A stretch of DNA of 64,000 nt from Actinomycetes bacterium (GTDB lineage: Bacteria; Actinomycetota; Acidimicrobiia; Acidimicrobiales; Palsa-688), in assembly GCA_021809105.1 (NCBI GenBank), contig JAKBAM010000004.1:94337-158336 (forward strand). The letters run 5' to 3'. Made by a program: the position numbers and the translations under genes. The notes beneath the pieces are model-generated. The model was not told the origin of the DNA. It worked only from the letters and a program-made list of their open reading frames with translations, and made no database searches. This document shows, piece by piece, positions 1 through 8,204 of the stretch; position 1 is the stretch's first letter, and each line of letters begins with the position of its first letter.

Positions 1-433
1 CGCAGTCCAGCCACGCAGCCGAGGACGAGAGGATCGGTGCTCCCGTCAGCGCCTCCCTCACGGGATGGCCGTTGAGGCTGGACGCCATCCCCTCCCAAGT
101 CGCGGGTTTGACGAAGGCCCGGACGACGGAACGCTCGACCCGGGCGAGAATCGAAATTGCGAACACGCCGCCACCAAGGAGCAGGTGGTGGGTGCGGGCG
201 GCCTTCTCGACGCTCACCGCCACCAGCTTGGGCTCCGCCGCGACCTGGGTTGCCCAGTTGAGGGTCATCAAGTTGCGGTCATCCCCGTTCCGGCTGCCGA
301 GGAGGTACAAACCGCTCGGCATGCTCCAGAGGACCCGGCGGCGGAGGCGGTCGTAGTCCAGAGCATCGACCCCGGGCGGGAACGGGCCGACCGGTCCTGC
401 TGCAGCGCTCGGCACCCTCGTGAGGCTAGCCAC
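1..433 (-). CDS. Flavin reductase family protein (3' part cut by window edge)
   Basis: The reverse strand encodes an N-terminal segment of a flavin reductase-like FMN-binding domain. Visible stretches are LLGSRNGDDRNLMTLNWATQ, then VAAEPKLVAVSVEKAARTHH and GGGVFAISIL, the typical order of this fold: substrate/flavin-binding strand, the pattern of known flavin reductase domain proteins, then the FAISIL-type strand. Such proteins reduce or bind FMN/FAD with NAD(P)H and often feed a monooxygenase. The C-terminus lies left of base 1. The GTG start at 431-433 overlaps an AGGAGG, which is too close for an ideal ribosome site, so a start slightly downstream is possible. It lies 24 bases after the SUFU gene on the same strand and is probably the last gene of that operon. 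Confidence 0.7.
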   Translation of the reverse strand, partial: MASLTRVPSAAAGPVGPFPPGVDALDYDRLRRRVLWSMPSGLYLLGSRNGDDRNLMTLNWATQVAAEPKLVAVSVEKAARTHHLLLGGGVFAISILARVERSVVRAFVKPATWEGMASSLNGHPVREALTGAPILSSSAAWLDC

Positions 434-457
434 CTCCTGTGACTCCGAGGATTCACG

Positions 458-1492
458 TCAGGCAACCACGTGCACGCTGAGGCCGGGCAGAGCCGGCCGG
501 CTGCCCCACCCCGCGTGACCGTCGCACAGATCGGCGAAGCCGGCTACCTCGTCGGCTGGGATATCGATGATCAGGTCGGAGCCGTCGCTGCGCCAGCCGC
601 CACAGCTCGCCACGACGAAGCGGACCGCCCCGCTGTCGCCCAGGATGGCAAAGGTGGCGCCGTCGCCAAGCAGCTCCCGTCGCAGTGCCGGGCCCAGCGC
701 CGCAGCTGTCCCCGCGCCCATCTCCACCACGACCTTGCGTCCGAAGTGGCGTCGGCGCCACGACAAGGTCGCCACCCGCAGCTCGGTCAGCTCGCTTCCG
801 TCGGCTCTCGAACGGGCTGCTACCTCACCCGCAGTGGCCGGGTCAGCCAACACCGAAAGACGCCCCAGATCGGTGACGAGGAGCGGGTTGTCGCGCGCCA
901 GCAGGTCCACGACAGCGTGCGTGCTCCACGACCGGCAGAGCTCCAGCTCGTCTGAGGTCACGCCCACGACCTGCAGGAGCTCGACGGACCCGGAAGGACC
1001 GTGCATGACACCAAGGGCGGGGTCGAGGACCACGACGGCTGCGGTCAGGGCCGACGGCGTGCCGAGCCGCATCGGCCCGCGTAGATCCACGTGGTGGCCC
1101 ACCGCGAAGGGATGGCCAGCACCCCAGACGTAAGCAGCGAGGTTGGCGAGCAGGTCGACGGCCCACAGGGGCGCCTCCGCGGTGCCGGCGAGGCGCAAGG
1201 TGAGCTCGAAGCCCCAGCCTGACGGCCCGCCGTCGAAGTCATCCGCCCCCGGCGCCAACGGGTCATCCGCAAGGTCCCACACGTCCAGCGCGCTCAACCC
1301 ATAGGTCACGAGGTGCCAGTGGTCCGGGTCGCGGATGCGGTGTGCGGTGACCTCCATCAGCGGCGCTGGACTCCGGCGGCCGTGGGCTGGCTTCGGTGTC
1401 CACCGGTGATCCGGGCGGGCGCCATCGACTTCATCTACGTGGGCGCCCAAGGCCCGCGCTCCAGCCCCGGGTCGCTGGGGAGACGCAGTCAT
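458..1492 (-). CDS. Suppressor of fused (SUFU)-domain protein
   Basis: A 344-residue protein matching bacterial SUFU-like proteins: a short helical N-terminus, then DPDHWHLVTYGLSALDVWD, the signature HW(H/Y)(V/F)TYG(L/F)S strand of the family, followed by GWGFELTLRL and a long alpha/beta domain including HPFAVGHHVDLRGPM. In animals SUFU binds Gli factors. In bacteria the domain is known mainly from comparative work as a candidate immunity or adaptor protein; no biochemical role is established. The ATG start (1492) overlaps the stop of the upstream DUF3151 gene by four bases (ATGA), indicating translational coupling. No toxin gene is visible nearby. The family call is good; the function is unknown. 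Confidence 0.75.
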   Translation of the reverse strand: MTASPQRPGAGARALGAHVDEVDGARPDHRWTPKPAHGRRSPAPLMEVTAHRIRDPDHWHLVTYGLSALDVWDLADDPLAPGADDFDGGPSGWGFELTLRLAGTAEAPLWAVDLLANLAAYVWGAGHPFAVGHHVDLRGPMRLGTPSALTAAVVVLDPALGVMHGPSGSVELLQVVGVTSDELELCRSWSTHAVVDLLARDNPLLVTDLGRLSVLADPATAGEVAARSRADGSELTELRVATLSWRRRHFGRKVVVEMGAGTAAALGPALRRELLGDGATFAILGDSGAVRFVVASCGGWRSDGSDLIIDIPADEVAGFADLCDGHAGWGSRPALPGLSVHVVA

Positions 1493-1941
1493 TGCCCGGC
1501 GCGACGGGACCAGGCGGGATCCATCTGCAGGAGGAACAACGCGCATCGGGCCTCCTCCTCGTCTTCGCCGATGGCCCCGGCCGCTGAGCGCAGGGCTTCG
1601 AGCGCCCGAAGGAATCCGCGGTTGTCCCGGTTGTCCCAGCGCACGTAGCCAGATCCGCGCCAACCGGCAGCCCTGAGGGAGTCGAGCCCCCGGTGGTAGC
1701 CGACCCGGGCGTAGGCGTAGGACTCGATGGTCTCGCCCGCAGCCGAGGACAGCTCTGCGAGAGCAGCCCACACCTCCAAGTACTTCGGGTGCTGAGCCGC
1801 AACGGCGCTGAGCGCCCTGCGTCGCTCGGCAGCGGGGCTCTCCAGGGCCTCCACCAGGGCAGCCACCGCCTCGGGGGGTGGGGGGGGCAGGATCGTCTCG
1901 GGCAGGCCGCCATGAAGCGGCACCGGTGTCTCGTTGGCCAT
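1489..1941 (-). CDS. DUF3151 domain protein
   Basis: A 150-residue protein with the hallmark stretches of DUF3151, a family I know essentially from Actinobacteria: LPETILPPPPPEAVAALVEA, WAALAELSSAAGETIESYAY, ARVGYHRGLDSLRAAGWRGSG and NRGFLRALEALRSAAGAIGE, followed by a conserved Cys (EARCALFLLQMDP). It looks all-helical, with no signal peptide or membrane segment. Function is unknown. The start MANETPV was chosen because the longer reading would run deep into the divergent HIT gene. The stop overlaps the SUFU start (ATGA), so the two proteins are co-translated and may act together. Confidence 0.85.
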   Translation of the reverse strand: MANETPVPLHGGLPETILPPPPPEAVAALVEALESPAAERRRALSAVAAQHPKYLEVWAALAELSSAAGETIESYAYARVGYHRGLDSLRAAGWRGSGYVRWDNRDNRGFLRALEALRSAAGAIGEDEEEARCALFLLQMDPAWSRRAGQ

Positions 1942-1972
1942 CCCAGCATCGTCGCGCGACGCTGGTGCCGAT

Positions 1973-2395
1973 ATGGCCGAATGCATCTTCGACCGAATCC
2001 GCGACCGCCGAGCGGCGGGGCACATCGTGGCGGACGAGCCCGATGTGCTGGCCTTCTTGGACTCGCGGCCCCTGTTCCCCGGCCACACCCTGGTTATCCC
2101 GCGGCGTCACGTGGCCCACCTCGCCGACCTCGATGATCCGATCGCCGCCGCCATCTGGGAGGCAGGGCGCCGGGTGGCCGCTGCCCTGCGCTCTGCTCTG
2201 GGAGCCGACGGCGCGTTTCTGGCCCTCAACGACGACGTCAGCCAAAGCGTGGCCCACGTCCACCTCCACGTCGTCCCCCGCCGGCACAAGGACGGGCTTC
2301 GGGGCTTCTTCTGGCCTCGCTCCGCATACGAGAGCGCGGCGGAGGCAGCCTCCATCGCCGCCAGCATCTCCGCGGCATTGGCGCCCCGGCCATGA
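1973..2395 (+). CDS. HIT family protein (nucleotide hydrolase/transferase)
   Basis: A 140-residue histidine-triad protein. The catalytic HxHxH motif is HVHLH at residues 95-99 in SVAHVHLHVVPRRHKDG, and the N-terminal half has RPLFPGHTLVIPRRHVAHL, the typical HIT dimer/nucleotide pocket strand. HIT proteins hydrolyse or transfer NMP from dinucleotides or AMP-lysine-type substrates. An in-frame ATG at 1934 exists but would overlap the divergent DUF3151 gene; the ATG at 1973 matches the usual family N-terminus (cIFDRI). It converges with tyrS, the stops being ten bases apart. Confidence 0.85.
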   Translation: MAECIFDRIRDRRAAGHIVADEPDVLAFLDSRPLFPGHTLVIPRRHVAHLADLDDPIAAAIWEAGRRVAAALRSALGADGAFLALNDDVSQSVAHVHLHVVPRRHKDGLRGFFWPRSAYESAAEAASIAASISAALAPRP

Positions 2396-2404
2396 GGGCG
2401 GAAG

Positions 2405-3673
2405 TCAGCGAGCGACGACCAGGACGGCCTGGGCGCGCTTGCCCCGACGCAGGACCACGAACCGGCCGTGAAGGGCATCAGCCGTGTCCAGAAGGCGGTT
2501 GTCGGCAACAGCGCGGTTGTTGATCGACACGCCGGGGAACGTTCGCCGAGCCTCACTCGAGGAGCGCGCCAACCCGCTCAGCACCAGAGCGTCCGCAACG
2601 CTCAGGCCGCCGTCCAGCTCGGAGGCCGTGAGGGTTGCGGTTGGCGCTTCGGATAGAACCGCCTCCAGGGTGGCCTCGTCCAGCCCTGCGATATCCTCCG
2701 AGTACAACACCGCTGCAGCGTGCTCGACCCGGTCGGCCTCTGTCGGTCCGTGCGTCAAAGCAGTGACTTCCCGTGCCAGCACCCGCTGCGCCTCCCGGCG
2801 CTCGGGGCGGGCGGCCGCCAACTCCTCCAGGTCCGCGATCTCTTCATGGGGCAGGAGAGTCATGCGCCGCAAATAGGACCCGACCTCGGAATCCCCAGTG
2901 CGCAACCAGAACTGGAAGAAGGCATAGGGCGATGTGCGGGCGGAGTCGAGCCAGACGGTACCGGTCTCGGACTTGCCGAACTTGGTGCCGTCGGCTTTGA
3001 GCACCAAGGGGGACGTAAGTCCGAAGACCTGGGCGGCCCGCCGCTTGCGTACCAGGTCGACACCTTCAGTGATGTTGCCCCACTGGTCACTGCCGCCCAG
3101 CTGCAACCGGCAGCCGTGACGGTCGAACAGCTGCAGGTAATCCCACGCCTGGAGCAACATGTAGCTGAACTCCGTGAACGACAGGCCTTGATCTCTGGTC
3201 TCGAGCCGACTCCGTACCGAGTCCTTGCGGACCATCTCGTTGACCGTGAAGAGCTTGCCGACGTCCCGGAGGAAATCGAGCAGCCCCACGGTTCCCAGCC
3301 AAGTCGCGTTGTCCTCGAGGACCGCTCCCGCCGGTCCGAAGTCCATGTAGCGCTCCAGCTGGCGCCGGATCCCCTGCCGGTTGGCGGCCAAGGCCGTGTC
3401 GTCGAGGAGGTTGCGCTCCTCGCTACGCCCCCCCGGGTCGCCGATCATGCCCGTCCCACCCCCCACCAACGCGACCGGCCGGTGCCCGGCGTCTTGCAGC
3501 CGTCGGAGCAGGAGTATCTGCTGCAGATGGCCGACGTGGAGAGAGTCGGCGGTGGGGTCGAATCCGATGTAACCAGTTACCCGTTCGGTCGCTAGGAGCG
3601 CAGGCAGGAGGCGGTCGTCGGTCATCTGCTGGACCAGTCCCCGCCAACGCAGGTCCTCGATCAGGTTCGTCAC
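2405..3673 (-). CDS. tyrS: Tyrosyl-tRNA synthetase
   Basis: A 422-residue class I synthetase that charges tRNA-Tyr with tyrosine. The class I HIGH motif is HVGH (residues 46-49) after GYIGFDPTADSL, and the KMSKS-type loop is KFGKS in ADGTKFGKSETG. The tyrosine pocket motif is seen in SYMLLQAWDYLQLF and LGGSDQWGNI. A C-terminal S4 RNA-binding domain is present (VADALVLSGLARSSSEARR to the end). The GTG start at 3673 (VTNLIEDLRWRG) fits the usual family N-terminus and has AAGG nine bases upstream; a GTG six codons upstream is the alternative. It is an essential housekeeping gene, divergent from the alpha/beta hydrolase. Confidence 0.97.
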   Translation of the reverse strand: MTNLIEDLRWRGLVQQMTDDRLLPALLATERVTGYIGFDPTADSLHVGHLQQILLLRRLQDAGHRPVALVGGGTGMIGDPGGRSEERNLLDDTALAANRQGIRRQLERYMDFGPAGAVLEDNATWLGTVGLLDFLRDVGKLFTVNEMVRKDSVRSRLETRDQGLSFTEFSYMLLQAWDYLQLFDRHGCRLQLGGSDQWGNITEGVDLVRKRRAAQVFGLTSPLVLKADGTKFGKSETGTVWLDSARTSPYAFFQFWLRTGDSEVGSYLRRMTLLPHEEIADLEELAAARPERREAQRVLAREVTALTHGPTEADRVEHAAAVLYSEDIAGLDEATLEAVLSEAPTATLTASELDGGLSVADALVLSGLARSSSEARRTFPGVSINNRAVADNRLLDTADALHGRFVVLRRGKRAQAVLVVAR

Positions 3674-3723
3674 GGCCGGACACCTTGCCACATGCAGCGC
3701 TCCCGGCTGGCATGATCGGGCCC

Positions 3724-4641
3724 ATGCCCGATCTGGTTGCCTACGACGAGCTGGCCTACTTCCACGAGAATGCCGCGGAGGCCGGGATCCCCTGGGTCGG
3801 GCCGCCCGTTGTCCAGCGCCTTACCGTCGAGGTCGAACCGGGGAGGTCACTGAGCGCGCTCCGGTGGGGCACGGGCGACCCCGGACTCGTGCTCATCCAC
3901 GGTGGCGCGCAGAACGCCCACACTTGGGACACGGTGGCACTCGCTCTCGACGAACCCCTGCTGGCCATCGACCTGCCGGGCCACGGGCACTCCGACGGCC
4001 CCGGCGAGCGCAGCGGTGGAACGCTGTCGGTGGAGGGCAATGCTGCCGATGTCGCCGTCGTCATCCAGCGGCTGGCTCCCATGGCCCGCGCCGTCGTGGG
4101 CATGTCCCTCGGCGGGCTGACAACGATCGCACTGGCCGCCGATCATCCCGGGCTGGTTCGCGCAGCAGCCCTGGTCGACGTCACACCCGGGGTCAACCGT
4201 GAGAAGTCGGCGACCATCAGCGCCTTCGTGCAAGGACCAGAGTCCTTCGACAGCTTCGATGACCTGCTGGCGCGGACGATCGAGTTCAACCCCACGCGGA
4301 CCGAGTCATCGCTGCGCAGAGGCATCCTGCACAACGCGAAGCAGCGATCCGATGGCACATGGGTCTGGCGCTACCGCCGCTTCGCCCCGCCGCCCGGAGA
4401 TACAGGCGGGCCGCCCGATCACAGCCGCCTTTGGGACAAGCTAGGACAGCTGACGATCCCCCTCGTGCTCGTCCGCGGGATGCGAGCGCAGTCGGTGGTA
4501 GATGACAGCGACGAGGCGGAACTGCTCCGTCGCTGTCCGGGGGCCGGAGTGGTGCACGTAGAGGAAGCCGGTCACAGCGTACAGGGCGACGCGCCCGTGG
4601 AACTGGCCCGGATTCTCGGCGCCTTCCCACCCGGAGGGTGA
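3724..4641 (+). CDS. Alpha/beta hydrolase
   Basis: A 305-residue alpha/beta-hydrolase-fold enzyme. The oxyanion/HG loop is LVLIHGGAQNAHTWD, the nucleophile elbow is GMSLGG (Ser about 128), and the catalytic His is in EEAGHSVQGD near residue 284. A DLPGHGHSDGP strand is typical of lipase/esterase or C-C hydrolase members. No signal peptide is seen, so it is cytosolic. The substrate cannot be inferred. Start MPDLVAYDEL was chosen; the in-frame extension upstream is poorly conserved in style and overlaps the tyrS start region. Confidence 0.85.
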   Translation: MPDLVAYDELAYFHENAAEAGIPWVGPPVVQRLTVEVEPGRSLSALRWGTGDPGLVLIHGGAQNAHTWDTVALALDEPLLAIDLPGHGHSDGPGERSGGTLSVEGNAADVAVVIQRLAPMARAVVGMSLGGLTTIALAADHPGLVRAAALVDVTPGVNREKSATISAFVQGPESFDSFDDLLARTIEFNPTRTESSLRRGILHNAKQRSDGTWVWRYRRFAPPPGDTGGPPDHSRLWDKLGQLTIPLVLVRGMRAQSVVDDSDEAELLRRCPGAGVVHVEEAGHSVQGDAPVELARILGAFPPGG

Positions 4642-4653
4642 CGGCTAGTCATG

Positions 4654-6267
4654 TCAGCCGGTTGCGACCCCTGATCCGGCGGTGAGCGGAGACGCCGGAG
4701 TCGCTACCGTGGCCCGATTGCGCCCGGACCGCTTCGAGGCGTAGAGAGCTCTGTCGGCCGCGACTATCAGGCCGGAGCCGTCGCCGGCGTGATCGAACAG
4801 CGTGGCGACGCCGGAGCTGACTGTTATTCCACGCAACACTCCGCTGGAACGCATCGAGCGGTCTACCCGTTCGAGCACCCCGAGAGCCGCCTGGGCGTCA
4901 CACGATGGCAGGACCAGCGCGAACTCCTCCCCCCCGTAGCGAGCGACGAGATCCATTTCCCGAGTCGCGTCGCGCAGCACCACCCCCAAGCTGCGAAGCA
5001 CCTCATCGCCGGCCACGTGTCCTGCCGTGTCGTTGACCTCCTTGAAGTGGTCGATGTCGACGATGGCCAAAGTGAGCGGCTCCCGGCGCCGGCACGCCAC
5101 CGCCACCTCACGGGCCAGCGCGCTGTCGAACTGGCGCCGGTTGGCGAGCCCGGTGAGGCCGTCGACGGCAGCAAGTCGCTCCTGGTCAGCCAGGGCTGCG
5201 ATGCCTGCCAGGGTCAGCATTCCATGGGAGGCGAACTGTCCGACCATCAACATCGTTCGCCGAGCGAGCCGCTCGCCCATCACGCGCCCACCGTGTTCGA
5301 GGATCAACACCGGAGCCTCCTCCCCGGAGCCGATGCTGGCCACTACCACGTTGCGGGCATTGGGAAGCAACGCCGACGCCACGGGATCGGCCTCGGGGAC
5401 CAGGCGTGCCATCGCCAACACGCGATGCTCGCGCTGAGCTTGACCCACCGCGCTGTCAGGCCGGGGGGCCTTGCGAGAGGGGGTTGGGACTTCAGTCACC
5501 GGAGCCGCCTCCCCGCGCGCGGCACGGGTGGCGACCAATGAGGTGCCGGCAGTGACCACCAGCACTCCTCGCTTGAAGCCGAGGCCGCCTGTCGTATGGG
5601 CGAGCAGCGTCTTACGCGCCACGTCTGCGTCAGTCGTCGCCTCGAGCGCTGAGGTCATCACGGCCAGGGACTCGAGCTCGTTGCGGTTCCGTCGCAGCTC
5701 CCGCTCGCTCACCATGGAGAAACCAGCGGTGCACAGGGCGATCGCCCAGAAGCCCATGATCGCCACGGCGGTGTCCGTCGCCAGCGGAGCGGCCACATCA
5801 GCCACCCCGAGCAGCTCGCCGATCCTCGACGCCAGGCCGAGGGTCGGCACCAGTATGAACAAGAACGTGTCCCAAAGGGCAAGGCGCAGCGCGCTGCGGG
5901 CGCTGCCGAGGAGGGTAGCGGCCACCAGGTGCAGGTAGAAGAGGATGATCAGCTGGCTGCGGGGTCCGCCGGTGGGAACGGTCATGAGGACCAGGTAGAC
6001 GGCGTCGAGAGGAATCATCGTGCGGTGGGTGGCCAGGGCAGCTCGCCGACCCGAGCGACCGATCAGCTCGGCGGCTGCGGTCACGGCGACGAACGCCGCG
6101 CTCGGCAGGGCCGCCTGGCCGAAGGTCAGCCCGATCTCCGTTGATGCCAACCCGGAGGCCAGCAATATCGCCAGGACCAGCCCGAGGCGGACCAGCAGTA
6201 GCAACCCCAGGCGCTCTTCCAGGCTGGCGAGGTCGGCCCGGCCCGACGGGCGGTGGAGGTGCCTCAC
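4654..6267 (-). CDS. Membrane-anchored diguanylate cyclase (GGDEF)
   Basis: A 537-residue protein. The first ~190 residues contain about six hydrophobic segments (for example LLLLVRLGLVLAILLASGLA and LIILFYLHLVAATLLGSA), forming a membrane sensor module. A GAF-like middle region follows, then a GGDEF domain. The active-site motif is intact, GGEEF at about 445-449, and the product-inhibition I-site RxxD (REMD) sits five residues before it. DIDHFKEVNDTAGHVAGDEV is the standard GGDEF helix. It should make c-di-GMP from two GTP and be feedback-inhibited. Its ATG overlaps the stop of the upstream anchored protein by four bases, suggesting a two-gene sensory unit. Confidence 0.93.
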   Translation of the reverse strand: MRHLHRPSGRADLASLEERLGLLLLVRLGLVLAILLASGLASTEIGLTFGQAALPSAAFVAVTAAAELIGRSGRRAALATHRTMIPLDAVYLVLMTVPTGGPRSQLIILFYLHLVAATLLGSARSALRLALWDTFLFILVPTLGLASRIGELLGVADVAAPLATDTAVAIMGFWAIALCTAGFSMVSERELRRNRNELESLAVMTSALEATTDADVARKTLLAHTTGGLGFKRGVLVVTAGTSLVATRAARGEAAPVTEVPTPSRKAPRPDSAVGQAQREHRVLAMARLVPEADPVASALLPNARNVVVASIGSGEEAPVLILEHGGRVMGERLARRTMLMVGQFASHGMLTLAGIAALADQERLAAVDGLTGLANRRQFDSALAREVAVACRRREPLTLAIVDIDHFKEVNDTAGHVAGDEVLRSLGVVLRDATREMDLVARYGGEEFALVLPSCDAQAALGVLERVDRSMRSSGVLRGITVSSGVATLFDHAGDGSGLIVAADRALYASKRSGRNRATVATPASPLTAGSGVATG

Positions 6268-7127
6268 CCGAACGGGATGCTGTCGTCGTCCCCGCGTGCG
6301 GGGGCATCCGCCAGTCGCGGGTCCCGCCGGCCCAACCCGTACTGGGCCAGCAGGAACAACGAGACGAGCGTGCCGAAGGCGATAGGCACCCTTAGGTCGG
6401 TGGCCGTCGAAAGGGACGGCCCGGAACCGGCCCCCGAGGCCTCGACGGTGGGAAGCTGGGACACCGGGAGCGCTCGTGGGGACCGTTCCCCGCTGCGGAG
6501 GGGGCGAACGGCCGGGAGCGGCACGGGTAGCGGAGGCACCGGGACGACCGCGGAGAGGGCGATCAGGGCCGGTACGGGCCCGGCGGCAGGGGTGTCCGAA
6601 CCCGGTGGGCCGATCGACGGCGCAATCGGTCCTGCCGGCGTCGGCGCCGGCACGGTGGCCGGGATCGAGCTTGTTATGGTCACGGCAGCCGTTGCTGGCA
6701 CCGCCGGTGTGGTCGCCGCCGGCGCCCGCACCGTCTCGACCGACCTGGGCTGCTTCGACGCGGCGGCGATCGGGGCGTGGCCGGGCTCGCTCCCGAGAGA
6801 GGTCCGAGCGCCGATATCACTCGAATGAACTGCGACCATCGGGGCTGCGCCGGCGGCGGCCGATTCGTGGCGGCTCGTTTTGGCCACCTGCCTGCGGTCA
6901 CTCCGGCAGCGGGGCTCGTGGGACTTCGAATCAACGTGCGAAGCGCACTGCGCCTCGGGCCTCGCTGCGAGGGGCGCAGCGGCGTAGGCCGGCGAGCTCG
7001 ACGCCCCGAGCACCACCGCAAGGGCGCATCCGAGAAGGAGCGTAAGGGATGTTCTACGCGAACCAGAAGAGCTGCTACCCAATCGTCCAGCGCTTCCTCT
7101 CAGGCCCACCCGACGTGCAACTCGCAC
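6264..7127 (-). CDS. Pro/Ala-rich exported protein with C-terminal membrane anchor
   Basis: A 287-residue protein of no recognised enzyme family. The N-terminus is Arg-rich followed by a signal-like segment (LTLLLGCALAVVLGASSSPA with AYA cleavage-type residues). The middle is a low-complexity Pro/Ala/Thr/Val stretch of more than 120 residues, and near the C-terminus there is one hydrophobic segment (VPIAFGTLVSLFLLAQYGLG), then RRDPRLADAP and an acidic tail DDDSIPFG. This RRDP.LA.AP tail recurs, as I recall, in anchored proteins of acidimicrobial genomes. The start is uncertain: a GTG at 7127, or a TTG farther in with GAGGAAG upstream. Overlap with the GGDEF gene (ATGA) suggests that it presents something on the cell surface for that sensor, which is inference. 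Confidence 0.6.
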   Translation of the reverse strand: MRVARRVGLRGSAGRLGSSSSGSRRTSLTLLLGCALAVVLGASSSPAYAAAPLAARPEAQCASHVDSKSHEPRCRSDRRQVAKTSRHESAAAGAAPMVAVHSSDIGARTSLGSEPGHAPIAAASKQPRSVETVRAPAATTPAVPATAAVTITSSIPATVPAPTPAGPIAPSIGPPGSDTPAAGPVPALIALSAVVPVPPLPVPLPAVRPLRSGERSPRALPVSQLPTVEASGAGSGPSLSTATDLRVPIAFGTLVSLFLLAQYGLGRRDPRLADAPARGDDDSIPFG

Positions 7128-7169
7128 ATCTCTGGGTATCGGCTGCCCGTCCGGCCAGCTTGAGCCGGA

Positions 7170-8204
7170 TCATCCCTTGCGGTCGAGCCACCTCCGCAGG
7201 TCCTCGAGCGACCAGGTGTTGACGATTCGATCGGCCGGAACGCCCGCGGCCACCGCCTTGGCAGCTCCGTGGTGCTGCCATTCCAGCTGACCAGGCGCGT
7301 GGGCATCGGTGTCGATGCTGAAACGGCACCCTGCATCGAGCGCAAGCGCCAGCAACTCCTCCGGGGGATCCAGGCGTTCGGGCCGGGAGTTGATCTCCAC
7401 CGCAGTCCCCGCGGCGCCGCAAGCCTCGAAGACGGCGCCGGCGTCGAACGCCGACGGCGGACGACCTTTGCCGACCACGATCCGACCTGTGCAGTGCCCC
7501 AGGATGTCGACCCGAGGGTTGCTGACGGCGGCGACCATACGCTCGGTCATGGCTGGTGAATCCATTCGGAGCTTCGAGTGGACCGAAGCCACTACTACGT
7601 CGAGCCTCTCCAGGAGGTCGTCGTTCTGGTCGAGTGAGCCGTCCTCGAGGATGTCCACCTCGATCCCGGTGAGGACGCGCAGGCCGGACCGATCGGCGTT
7701 GATAGCGGCTATCACGTCCAACTGGCGCTCCAACCGGGCGGCATCGAGCCCGTGAGCGACGGTCAGGCGCGGAGAGTGATCGGTCATGGCCAGGTACTCG
7801 TGATCGAGACCGGCTGCGGCATCGGCCATCACCGCGATCGGGCTGCCGCCGTCAGACCAGTCGGAGTGGGCGTGGAGGTCCCCCCGGAGCGCCTCGACCA
7901 GCGCAGCCGCGGCGACATCTGCGGGCCCCTCCGGCTGCGCTTCTGCCTCGAGGCGCTCGAGGTAGGCGGGAGATGTTCCGCCCAACACCTCGCCAGCCAC
8001 TTTTGCGGTGCTCGGACCGATTCCGGCAAGGTCGGTCAGACGCCTGCTCGCCGCCAGGCGGGCCACGACCTCGGGCCCGGCCGCTCGGACCGAGCGCGCC
8101 GCCGTCCGGAAGGCCCGAACGCGGTAAGTGGGCTCTTGGCGGCGTTCGAGCAGGTAGGCGATGCGGTCGAACGCCGCCGCTACCGCCTCGTTGTCGTCAA
8201 CCAT
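7170..8204 (-). CDS. PHP-domain phosphoesterase with N-terminal helix-hairpin-helix
   Basis: A 344-residue protein. The N-terminal ~90 residues form the PolX 8-kDa/HhH-type domain (LTDLAGIGPSTAKVAGEVLG). It joins directly to a PHP metallophosphoesterase domain with its metal ligands visible: DLHAHSDWSDG, MTDHS, GIEVDIL, VASVHSKL, ILGHCTGR and IDTDAHAP. The nucleotidyltransferase palm of true PolX is absent, so a role in DNA processing or small phosphoester hydrolysis is more likely than polymerisation. The ATG at 8204 was chosen because AGGGA lies six bases upstream; another ATG lies one codon earlier. It overlaps the end of the kinase gene by eight bases, so the two are coupled. Confidence 0.85.
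   Translation of the reverse strand: MVDDNEAVAAAFDRIAYLLERRQEPTYRVRAFRTAARSVRAAGPEVVARLAASRRLTDLAGIGPSTAKVAGEVLGGTSPAYLERLEAEAQPEGPADVAAAALVEALRGDLHAHSDWSDGGSPIAVMADAAAGLDHEYLAMTDHSPRLTVAHGLDAARLERQLDVIAAINADRSGLRVLTGIEVDILEDGSLDQNDDLLERLDVVVASVHSKLRMDSPAMTERMVAAVSNPRVDILGHCTGRIVVGKGRPPSAFDAGAVFEACGAAGTAVEINSRPERLDPPEELLALALDAGCRFSIDTDAHAPGQLEWQHHGAAKAVAAGVPADRIVNTWSLEDLRRWLDRKG

Noticed and set aside
458..2287. A 609-codon reverse reading frame covering the SUFU gene and beyond
   Set aside because: Only the part from 1492 down matches SUFU; the upstream part is another-frame reading of the DUF3151 and HIT genes, as high GC leaves long open frames.
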